Assembly: GCF_042652985.1 (NCBI RefSeq)
Contig: NZ_JBHSHQ010000033.1
Span: forward strand, 1-34,574
Length of the DNA: 34,574 nucleotides
Reading direction: 5' to 3'
Origin: Ruoffia tabacinasalis
GTDB lineage: Bacteria > Bacillota > Bacilli > Lactobacillales > Aerococcaceae
A model generated the notes under the pieces. It was not told the origin of the DNA. It ran no database searches and saw only the letters and a program-made list of their open reading frames with translations. This document shows, in pieces, positions 7,684 through 14,310 of the stretch (its first letter is position 1; each line of letters opens with the position of its first letter). Both the position numbers and the translations under genes were made by a program.

Positions 7684-9051
7684 ATGGATTTAGCAGAACG
7701 AATTAAACAATGGACAGAACAACACAATGACATGATCGTTGAAGGAATGGTTGACTTATTACAGATTCCCACAATATACGAAGAAGAGACTGTGTCTGAA
7801 GAAGCACCCTACGGTGAAGGTATTGCGAACGGACTTGCTTGGATGAAGGAAAGAGCTGATCAAGATGGCTTTAAAACTTTCAACGATAAAGGCCAGTATT
7901 TAGTTATCGAACTACCTGCATCTGAAAAGACTGACAAACGTATTGACGTTGTTGGACACATGGATGTCGTTTCCGTTGGAGATGGTTGGAATTATGATCC
8001 ATTTGGAGCAGAAATTGTAGGTGATAATCTCTACGCGCGTGGTGCTCAAGATATGAAAGTGGCTGTTTGGTTGTCCTACGTATCTTTACTACTGATTAAA
8101 GAAATGGATTTAACTTTAACCCATAATTTACGTCTCGTAGTAGGAACGGATGAAGAGAGTTCATTCGAAGATATTGTATACTATGTTGAACAAAATGGTT
8201 TACCGAACTTTATGTTTACACCAGATTCATCATTTCAAATAACACTTGGTGAAAAAGGAGACGCAGCTTTTTCACTAGAAGGAAAAATTCAATCAAGTAT
8301 TGTTGAAACAATCGAAACATTTAATTCTGAAAATGCGATTAATGATCGTGTGGATGTCATTCTTAAAGAAGAAGCGATTGATAAAGTCACTGCAGCATTA
8401 GAAGAATTAACGTTCAAACATGCGTTAGTAGGCAATAGTCTGACAATTTATGGGAAATCAGCTCACAGTTCAAAGCCGGAATTAGGAGAAAATGCACTCG
8501 CCCACTTATTCAAATTGCTGGCTGAGAAATTAGATGAAGAATGGGCAGTGCCATTTAATGCCGCTTTTAATGATTACAACGGCGCTGGTTTAAACTTAAA
8601 ACCACATTATGAACCTATGGGTTCACCTACAGTGAATCCATCTCAATGCCATTTAACTGATGGCGAACTTAGACTTGTTGTGGATATTCGTTTCCCTAAT
8701 CCGGTGACGAAAGCCCAATTACAAGCAACTTTAGAAAGTAAGTTTCCAAACTTTATTATTGGGAATCATTTCCACTTCCCACCTACTGAAATTTCAATGG
8801 ATAATCCTTATGTAAATCAATTAATGGGAGTTTATGATGATTGGATTGCAGAGAATCAGCCTGCATTTTATAGTGGGGGCATTACTTATGCCAAATTATT
8901 CCAGGGGGTTGGTGTCGCATTCGGAATCACATACTTAAATGATGGTATGGAAAACCGCGCACATCAGGCAGATGAATACTTTAATTTATCCGCTATGCCG
9001 ACTGTTCTTGGAGCTCTAACAGATGCCATGATTCGTTTAGTTCAACTATAG
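7684..9051 (+). CDS. pepV: M20 family dipeptidase, PepV-like
   Basis: A 455-residue zinc metallopeptidase of the M20 (PepV/carnosinase-like) group, which cleaves dipeptides in the cytoplasm. The metal and catalytic residues are in place: GHMDVV (His92, Asp94), ARGAQDMK (bridging Asp123), GTDEES (general-base Glu157, ligand Glu158), and a late ENRAHQADE with the last His. The middle lid domain includes the GKSAHSSKP motif. The usual Gly after the DxK motif is Val (DMKV), a small departure from the family. GGGAGG precedes the ATG. It is followed 16 bases later by an M19 dipeptidase, so the two are probably one operon for dipeptide breakdown. The symbol is by family; specificity is not shown. 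Confidence 0.87.
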   Translation: MDLAERIKQWTEQHNDMIVEGMVDLLQIPTIYEEETVSEEAPYGEGIANGLAWMKERADQDGFKTFNDKGQYLVIELPASEKTDKRIDVVGHMDVVSVGDGWNYDPFGAEIVGDNLYARGAQDMKVAVWLSYVSLLLIKEMDLTLTHNLRLVVGTDEESSFEDIVYYVEQNGLPNFMFTPDSSFQITLGEKGDAAFSLEGKIQSSIVETIETFNSENAINDRVDVILKEEAIDKVTAALEELTFKHALVGNSLTIYGKSAHSSKPELGENALAHLFKLLAEKLDEEWAVPFNAAFNDYNGAGLNLKPHYEPMGSPTVNPSQCHLTDGELRLVVDIRFPNPVTKAQLQATLESKFPNFIIGNHFHFPPTEISMDNPYVNQLMGVYDDWIAENQPAFYSGGITYAKLFQGVGVAFGITYLNDGMENRAHQADEYFNLSAMPTVLGALTDAMIRLVQL

Positions 9052-9067
9052 AAAGTAGGGTTTATGT

Positions 9068-10045
9068 ATGAAGTTCATTGATTTACACGCAGACACACTC
9101 ATGCATACGTCGTTAACGGGTGTTGATTCTTTAATGCACAATTCTCAAACACACCTTGATATTCAACGATTAAGTCAAGGGGGAGCGATGGCGCAATTTT
9201 TAGCTGTTTTTATGCTAAATGAAGCCATATTTAAAAAGCAAAATAGACCAATAATTAGCGATAAAGAATACATCGATCAACTATACAAACATTTACAAGA
9301 AAGTATTGATAAATTTAGTAATAGCATTCAATTAGCCACTAATTATGAGACACTTGAAAGCAACCAAATGGCTAATAATATCTCGATATTCTTAACTTTA
9401 GAAGACGGCAGACCGATTGGTGAAGATCTCACTCGCTTAGAAAATCTATACGAGATTGGCTTTAGATTAGTCACACTTACTTGGAATAAAGAAAATTCCA
9501 TTGGATACCCGAATAGTTTTGACAAGAACGACATGCGAAAAGGTTTAAAGAAATTCGGCTTTGAAGCCATCGAATTAATGAATAGCCTAGGCATGGTAAT
9601 TGATGTCTCGCATCTATCTGATGGTGGGTTCTATGATGTGATTGAAACTTCAAACAAACCAATTATTGCGAGTCATTCGAATGCAAGAGCCATATCGCCG
9701 CACCCAAGAAACTTATCAGACGATATGATCAAGAAAATCGCTGAGTCTGGTGGAGTTATTGGTTTGAATTTCTTTGGAAAATTCTTAAATAAAGATATCA
9801 CTCAAAATCAATCTACCATTAAAATTATGATTGAACACTTGAACCACATTCGGAATATTGGTGGTTCAGAAGTCCTCGCTTTAGGAACAGACTTTGACGG
9901 CATGAGTGGCGAGTTAGAAATTGATGGACCAGATAAGATGAATCTGTTATTTGATGCCTTATGGCATTCAGGCTGGGATTATGGAACTATTGAAAAATTT
10001 GGTTTCCAAAATGCCATGCGTGTAATTAAAGATGTAATGAAATAG
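9068..10045 (+). CDS. Membrane dipeptidase family protein (peptidase M19)
   Basis: A 325-residue amidohydrolase-fold dipeptidase related to renal dipeptidase. The zinc ligands are visible: DLHADT (His7, Asp9), the Glu in TLEDGRP, SHLSDGG and SHSNARA for the two His, and GTDFDG. No signal peptide or anchor is present, so it acts in the cytoplasm despite the family name. Some bacterial relatives prefer substrates with a D-residue. The ATG at 9068 is preferred because the ATG at 9064 closes after five codons. It forms an operon with the pepV-like gene and the DUF1054 gene that begins about ten bases after its stop. Confidence 0.92.
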   Translation: MKFIDLHADTLMHTSLTGVDSLMHNSQTHLDIQRLSQGGAMAQFLAVFMLNEAIFKKQNRPIISDKEYIDQLYKHLQESIDKFSNSIQLATNYETLESNQMANNISIFLTLEDGRPIGEDLTRLENLYEIGFRLVTLTWNKENSIGYPNSFDKNDMRKGLKKFGFEAIELMNSLGMVIDVSHLSDGGFYDVIETSNKPIIASHSNARAISPHPRNLSDDMIKKIAESGGVIGLNFFGKFLNKDITQNQSTIKIMIEHLNHIRNIGGSEVLALGTDFDGMSGELEIDGPDKMNLLFDALWHSGWDYGTIEKFGFQNAMRVIKDVMK

Positions 10046-10054
10046 GGGAATATG

Positions 10055-10681
10055 ATGGAATATATTTTTACTGAAGAGGAATTCAATCTCTTCAATGTTA
10101 AAGGTTTAGATACACAAATGCCTATGATTCGCTCAAAAATTCAACCATTATTTAGATATTATGGTCGGTTTGTTTCAGAGCATATTCAAACAAAGTTGAA
10201 TTTAGCTGAGCCATTGCCAGTCCATGTTGCCAAGCATATACAACGCTCAGTTCACGAGCTAGAATCAACTTGGTGTGCCATTGGCGGAGACAACCGTGGT
10301 TATAAGAAATATCCTCATTTTCAAATTGGTATTAATGGAGAGTATATCTTCATTATGTTGTCTTTTATTGATAATATTTTGCATCAAAAAGATATCGCAA
10401 AACTCTTTCAATCCGATATTGAAGCGTTTCAATCTTTACCTGAGGATATAACAATCATACCCGATCACACAAAACTGGCTTATGAATCTATTCTTGAAGC
10501 CGATTTAGAAAAGTTATTTGAGCGTCTTGAAAAAGTTAAAAGTGCAGAATTTATGATTGGGAGAATTGAACCTAAGATAAACCACCAATTACAATCTGAA
10601 GAAGACTATAAAGTTTGGCTAGCAAAGACAGTTGATGAGTTTTTACCCATGTATCAAAAAGCAATGAAATTTTATGAATAA
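10055..10681 (+). CDS. DUF1054 (YktB-like) protein of unknown function
   Basis: A 208-residue soluble protein matching the DUF1054/YktB family, recognisable from the FTEEEFNLFNVKGLDTQMP start, HVAKHIQRSVHELESTWCAIG and YKKYPHFQIGI. No catalytic motif is evident and the family has no established function. Two consecutive ATG codons (10052, 10055) are possible; AGGGG at 10044-10048 is 3 and 6 bases away, so I prefer the second. It is the third gene of the dipeptidase operon. No terminator is obvious before the rplU promoter. Confidence 0.88.
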   Translation: MEYIFTEEEFNLFNVKGLDTQMPMIRSKIQPLFRYYGRFVSEHIQTKLNLAEPLPVHVAKHIQRSVHELESTWCAIGGDNRGYKKYPHFQIGINGEYIFIMLSFIDNILHQKDIAKLFQSDIEAFQSLPEDITIIPDHTKLAYESILEADLEKLFERLEKVKSAEFMIGRIEPKINHQLQSEEDYKVWLAKTVDEFLPMYQKAMKFYE

Positions 10682-10694
10682 TTAATAATAATAG

Positions 10695-10723
10695 TTGACG
10701 CTCATCTATTATTTTGCTATGAT
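10695..10723 (+). promoter_or_regulatory. Promoter of the rplU operon
   Basis: TTGACG at 10695-10700 and TATGAT at 10718-10723 with a 17-base spacer: a strong sigma-A-type promoter for a ribosomal operon. Confidence 0.85.
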
Positions 10724-10729
10724 ACTACT

Positions 10730-10855
10730 GTTGTATTTGTGCACCCATCTGCAACCGCACATCTTAAGTATATAAGTGATGGAAACATCCACTTAAAATG
10801 GCGAGTCTCGGTGTAGGAGTAAGTGATTACTCTGACAATAAAAATATAGGAGGTG
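10730..10855 (+). promoter_or_regulatory. Ribosomal protein L21 leader
   Basis: A 5' leader of about 130 bases between promoter and rplU. It holds a hairpin TAAGTG-ATG with a GAAA loop (10773-10795), a GAGTAA/TTACTC hairpin further on, and the GCGAGTCTCGGTGT stretch. Firmicutes carry a known structured L21 leader at this place, presumed to mediate autoregulation by the ribosomal protein. Position and hairpins fit; a covariance-model search would settle it. Confidence 0.65.
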
Positions 10856-10860
10856 CTTGA

Positions 10861-11169
10861 ATGTACGCAATTATTAAAACTGGCGGAAAACAAGTAAAAG
10901 TTGAAGAAGGACAAACAATCTTCATTGAGAAGTTAGACGTTAACGAAGGTGACACAGTCACTTTTGATGAAGTTGTATTAGTAGGTGGAGAAGACACTAA
11001 AATTGGTGCTCCATTTGTAGAAGGTGCTACTGTTGAAGCGACTGTTGAAAAACAAGGACGCGGTAAAAAAGTAACAATCTTCAAATACAGACGTCGTAAA
11101 GACTCTCATACTAAACAGGGTCACCGTCAACCGTATACAAAAGTTACAATTAACTCAATTAACGCATAA
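10861..11169 (+). CDS. rplU: 50S ribosomal protein L21
   Basis: A 102-residue L21, full length. MYAIIKTGGKQVKVEEGQ, GAPFVEGATVEATV and the basic C-terminal KYRRRKDSHTKQGHRQPYTK segment, which contacts 23S rRNA, are all present. AGGAGG precedes the ATG. First gene of rplU-prp-rpmA. Confidence 0.98.
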   Translation: MYAIIKTGGKQVKVEEGQTIFIEKLDVNEGDTVTFDEVVLVGGEDTKIGAPFVEGATVEATVEKQGRGKKVTIFKYRRRKDSHTKQGHRQPYTKVTINSINA

Positions 11170-11171
11170 TA

Positions 11172-11519
11172 ATGATTAACATATCATTTTATCGCGATAC
11201 TCATAAGCACATTAAACAAGTCTTAATGACGGGTCACGCAGGTTATGCAGATCCAGGTTATGATATTGTTTGTGCGGCAGTATCGAGTCAAGTTATTTCA
11301 GTTGAGAATTCATTAGTTCAATTACTGAACATTGAAGTTGAAACGGAAGTAAACGAAATTGAGGGAGGTTACTTAAAAGTAACGCTACCTTCAAATTTAA
11401 GTAAATCAGTGACTCATGATGCGCAGTTATTACTTCAACATTTGCATTTTGCATTTGAAGTGCTGGCCGAGAGTTATCCTGAATTTATAAATATATACGA
11501 AAAAGAATTCATATCATAG
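11172..11519 (+). CDS. prp: Ribosomal-processing cysteine protease Prp
   Basis: A 115-residue protease that removes the N-terminal extension of ribosomal protein L27 in Firmicutes. The catalytic pair is seen exactly where expected: His22 in TGHAGYADPG and Cys34 in YDIVCAAVS. It begins 3 bases after rplU and is followed 13 bases later by its substrate gene rpmA. Without this cleavage L27 cannot place its N-terminus near the peptidyl-transferase centre. The family was formerly annotated as YsxB/DUF464. Confidence 0.95.
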   Translation: MINISFYRDTHKHIKQVLMTGHAGYADPGYDIVCAAVSSQVISVENSLVQLLNIEVETEVNEIEGGYLKVTLPSNLSKSVTHDAQLLLQHLHFAFEVLAESYPEFINIYEKEFIS

Positions 11520-11532
11520 GAGGTGCATTGGA

Positions 11533-11823
11533 ATGTTAAAACTTAATTTACAAATGTTCGCTACGAAAAAAGGTGGAGGTTCGACACAAAACGGTCGTGA
11601 CTCAATCGCTAAACGTTTAGGTGCGAAAGCATCTGACGGACAAACTGTTACAGGTGGATCAATCATTTTCCGCCAACGTGGAACTAAAATCCACCCAGGT
11701 AACAACGTAGGTCGTGGTGGGGATGATACATTATTCGCACTAGTTGACGGTGTTGTTAAATTTGAGCGCAAGGGACACAGCAAGAAACAAGTTTCTGTAT
11801 ACCCTGCAGTTCAAGAAGCTTAA
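11533..11823 (+). CDS. rpmA: 50S ribosomal protein L27 with cleavable N-terminus
   Basis: A 96-residue L27. The first nine residues (MLKLNLQMF) are the Prp-cleaved extension; the mature protein begins ATKKGGGST. The core motifs SIAKRLGAKASDGQ, GSIIFRQRGTKIHPG and VGRGGDDTLFAL are intact. AGGAGG precedes the ATG. It is the last gene of the operon and is closed by a strong terminator. Confidence 0.98.
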   Translation: MLKLNLQMFATKKGGGSTQNGRDSIAKRLGAKASDGQTVTGGSIIFRQRGTKIHPGNNVGRGGDDTLFALVDGVVKFERKGHSKKQVSVYPAVQEA

Positions 11824-11849
11824 TTATCATTAATTAAGAATCAATTGAA

Positions 11850-11897
11850 ATAAGCCAGTTTAGACGAATTAAAAGTCTAAACTGGCTTATTTTTTTT
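11850..11897 (+). terminator. Strong terminator after rpmA
   Basis: A perfect 16-base-pair stem (11850-11865 with 11875-11890, beginning ATAAGCCAGTTTAGAC) is followed by a T-run. Confidence 0.95.
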
Positions 11898-11944
11898 GCT
11901 TTGTTTTGAGGAGTAGGTTTGCTGATTAAATCAAGTATAAATGC

Positions 11945-12273
11945 CGTAATCAAGCATTCGAAAAAGAATTCGAGTGCATGTTTAGTCGTAATCAAGCATT
12001 CGAAAAGAATTCGAGTGCACGATTAGTCGTAATCAAGCACTCAAAAAAAATTCGAGTGCGTGTTTAGCCGTAATCAAGTACTCAAAAAGAATTGGAGTGC
12101 ATGTCTAGTCGTAATCAAGCATTCGAAAAGAATTCGAGTGCACGATTAGTCGTAATCAAGCACTCAAAAAGAATTCGAGTGCGTGTTTAGCCGTAATCAA
12201 GCATTCAAAAAGAATTCGAGTGCATGTTTAGTCGTAATCAAGCATTCGAAAAAAATCTGAGTGCGTGTTTAGC
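11945..12273. repeat. Tandem array 1: eight 41-bp units
   Basis: Units begin CGTAATCAAG at 11945, 11987, 12028, 12069, 12110, 12151, 12192 and 12233. Seven are 41 bp and the first is 42. Each holds an imperfect inverted repeat of the form GCATTCGAA with TTCGAGTGC. Units 2 and 5 are identical, 3 and 6 nearly so, and 4 and 7 are alike, giving a higher-order repeat of 123 bp. All frames contain stops, so it is not coding. It fills the gap between convergent rpmA and the ABC-F gene. Bases 12274-12407 hold no feature I can name and no clear terminator for the ABC-F gene. Confidence 0.95.
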
Positions 12274-12407
12274 CCTATATACTGGTCCTATGAACATGGA
12301 CAATCAGAGCCACACTCATTTCATTCGTGAACTAAGTTAATTTCTGTCATAATAATCGTAGACTCATATATAGAACCCAAAAGCTTATGAAGACTAATCA
12401 AAGTTGT

Positions 12408-13949
12408 CTACTCCTCAAACATATCACTTCGATCAACAAAACCATCTGGTGTTAATTCAACAATTCGATTACATACAGCTTGTAAAAAGCGCCGGTCATG
12501 CGACACTGTGATGATTACGCCAGGAAAGTCCTTAAAGACCTGTCTTAATTCACCCTGCGATGTGGGTGAAAAGTTTCTTGACGGCTCATCTAATAACAAA
12601 ACATTTTGTCTCTGTAGATCAAATTTTAGTAAGAAAAGTTTTGCTATTTGGCCACCAGAAAGGGCGTTGATAGAATGCGACATTTCATCAGGCAGAAACT
12701 TCATGCTGCCTAAGTAAGTCATAATTTGTGTTCTTTCTTCAGCCGAACCAGTTTCACTTAAGAAACTAATGGGAGTATCTTCGGGTGAAAGGATGTCATC
12801 ATAATTTTGTGGCATATAGCCAACTTTTACTGCTTCGGTATTCGCCAATTTTTGCTCGATTTTCTTTAAGAAGGTACTTTTACCGATACCATTTTGTCCA
12901 ATAATTCCGATTTTATCAGACCCATTCACAGTTAGTTCAAGATTTTTGGCTAAAACTTTGTCATCAATATCTATCGTTTCATTATATAGATGAAGAATTT
13001 GTTTACCTTGAGGAACAGGCTGGGTATTCGAAAAACGAATATCAATAGGATCTTCTTTAATTGGGACTTCGTCAAAATTTTCAGTTTCGCGGTCATAGCG
13101 ATTACCCGTAGATTTGACTGCTTTCATTTTCTTAGCAAGTAATCTTCCAGCGGTTGCATCATGCGCAGCTCTTAACTGTTGTGTCACACTTTGTTCGATG
13201 CGATGGTGACGTGCCATCTTTTTATCGTGTTCTTCGCGTTGCTTCAATGAAACTTTCATTTGTTGATTAAACTTGGATTCTTTTTGGCTAATATAGTCAC
13301 TATAGAGTAGGTTGGCGAAGGTTGCTACAGGGCGTTCTTTGTGTTGCAATCTTTCAAGATGCAAGACACTTGTAGCAGTTTCTTCCAACAGGGCTTCATC
13401 ATGGGAGATAAAGATGACCGTTTGTGTTGTATTTTTTATAAAATTCGTCAACCAATTCAAAGTTTCGATATCTAAATCATTGGATGGTTCATCTAATAGT
13501 AATAGATCACACCCAATCATAAGTAATTTAAGTAGTTGAACTTTAATACGTTCTCCACCAGAGAGTGATTTAAGTGTTTGCTGAGAGTATAATCTTTCAA
13601 TATCAAAGGCAAGTTGACTCCCGTATTTATATAATTCTGTGTAATCGAGTGTTGTGACATCTATATCCGCAAAGAAAAATGTCTCAATTTCTTCTTCTAA
13701 TAATTCTTCAGGAAGTGCTTGTGGTAGGTAGCCTACTTTACTAAACTGATTGACTAGTTCACCAGTAATATCTAGGTAACTTTGGATGTGATTTTCTTGT
13801 AAGATATAGTGCAGCAATGTTGATTTACCATTACCTTCTTGACCAATGATCGCGAGTTTATCTCCCGAATTCACCACGAAGTTGACATTTTCCATTAAAA
13901 TCGATAAATCATATCGATGTCGTATAGTTAAATTTTTTATTTGTAACAT
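12408..13949 (-). CDS. ABC-F family ATPase, possible ribosome-protection protein
   Basis: A 513-residue protein with two ATP-binding domains and no membrane segments, the ABC-F layout. Domain 1 has Walker A GQEGNGKS (36-43), LSGGERIKVQ and LLLLDEPSNDLD. The linker (about 200-310) is rich in charged residues. Domain 2 has GQNGIGKST, LSGGQIAKLFLL and an unusual Walker B tail, LLLDEPSRNFSPTSQ, in place of DEPTNHLD. A similar tail occurs in some Lsa-type resistance proteins, from memory. ABC-F proteins act on the ribosome, some displacing antibiotics. The transcript leader carries a short ORF and a strong terminator just before the gene, a set-up typical of antibiotic-induced ABC-F genes. Which drug, if any, is not readable; a housekeeping translation factor remains possible. 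Confidence 0.85.
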   Translation of the reverse strand: MLQIKNLTIRHRYDLSILMENVNFVVNSGDKLAIIGQEGNGKSTLLHYILQENHIQSYLDITGELVNQFSKVGYLPQALPEELLEEEIETFFFADIDVTTLDYTELYKYGSQLAFDIERLYSQQTLKSLSGGERIKVQLLKLLMIGCDLLLLDEPSNDLDIETLNWLTNFIKNTTQTVIFISHDEALLEETATSVLHLERLQHKERPVATFANLLYSDYISQKESKFNQQMKVSLKQREEHDKKMARHHRIEQSVTQQLRAAHDATAGRLLAKKMKAVKSTGNRYDRETENFDEVPIKEDPIDIRFSNTQPVPQGKQILHLYNETIDIDDKVLAKNLELTVNGSDKIGIIGQNGIGKSTFLKKIEQKLANTEAVKVGYMPQNYDDILSPEDTPISFLSETGSAEERTQIMTYLGSMKFLPDEMSHSINALSGGQIAKLFLLKFDLQRQNVLLLDEPSRNFSPTSQGELRQVFKDFPGVIITVSHDRRFLQAVCNRIVELTPDGFVDRSDMFEE

Positions 13950-13968
13950 AAATATTCACCTCATATTC

Positions 13969-14012
13969 AAAAAAACGGCCGACTACAATGAGATTGCAGC
14001 ACGGCCGTTTTT
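13969..14012 (-). terminator. Attenuator terminator in the ABC-F leader
   Basis: Read on the minus strand, AAAAACGGCCG pairs with CGGCCGTTTTT. Within the loop CTGCAAT pairs with ATTGTAG, so the hairpin is long and stable. Seven U follow, and then GAGGTG, the ribosome site of the ABC-F gene. A terminator between promoter and gene implies read-through control. Confidence 0.88.
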
Positions 14013-14069
14013 AGGAAAGGGCATATTAGTAGGCAGTTTGGTATACCAAAAAAGCCTGTAGGATGCACA

Positions 14070-14145
14070 ATTATCATCTAAAAAAGACCGCAGAAAATAA
14101 ACCTTGTGTGTCTATTTTCCTAAAGCTGCTTTTTTAGATAATAAT
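14070..14145 (-). promoter_or_regulatory. Long leader stem overlapping the upstream ORF
   Basis: On the minus strand, 14145-14129 pairs with 14086-14070 over 17 base pairs with a single G-U, and an inner GAAAATA/TATTTTC helix extends the structure. The 5' arm contains most of the MIII upstream ORF, so a ribosome there would open the stem. TTTAGGAAA (14124-14116) would then be free to pair with TTTCCTAAA (14018-14010) at the foot of the terminator. The pairings are seen; the switching model is inferred. Confidence 0.65.
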
Positions 14146-14148
14146 CAT
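14134..14148 (-). CDS. Four-codon upstream ORF (M-I-I-I) in the ABC-F leader
   Basis: ATG ATT ATT ATC TAA on the minus strand, preceded by AGGTGGTG (14161-14154) with a 5-base gap, an excellent ribosome site. It is far too short for a functional protein. Its place at the start of a leader that ends in a terminator suggests a ribosome-stalling sensor, as in other attenuated antibiotic-resistance genes. Translation is unproven. Confidence 0.55.
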   Translation of the reverse strand: MIII

Positions 14149-14167
14149 TTGTACACCACCTATCTTT

Positions 14168-14207
14168 TTATTATTCAAAATGTACCACAAAGTCAGATTT
14201 TTTACAA
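14168..14207 (-). promoter_or_regulatory. Candidate promoter(s) of the ABC-F leader
   Basis: Two overlapping options on the minus strand, each with a 17-base spacer: TTGTAA (14207-14202) with TACATT (14184-14179), and CTGACT (14196-14191) with TAATAA (14173-14168). Either starts the RNA just before the upstream ORF ribosome site. I find no good promoter for the plus-strand gene within 14208-14310. Confidence 0.5.
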
Positions 14208-14310
14208 ATATTTTCTTAAAAAGGGATTAATTAATGTAGAGTCAATAAATAAGTGGTAAAGTAAAAGGTGGACATTCATTCAAACTTAAAATATATAAAG
14301 GAAGTGAAGT

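Noticed and set aside
11945..12273. CRISPR array
   Set aside because: The 41-bp units follow one another without unique spacers and the units themselves vary; no cas genes are near.
13846..14061. A plus-strand ORF across the ABC-F leader
   Set aside because: It overlaps the ABC-F start and the attenuator hairpin, has no good ribosome site and shows no protein-like features.
14070..14145. A second intrinsic terminator in the ABC-F leader
   Set aside because: The stem is long but its U-run lies inside the 3' arm and is not followed by further U; it fits better as a switching stem.
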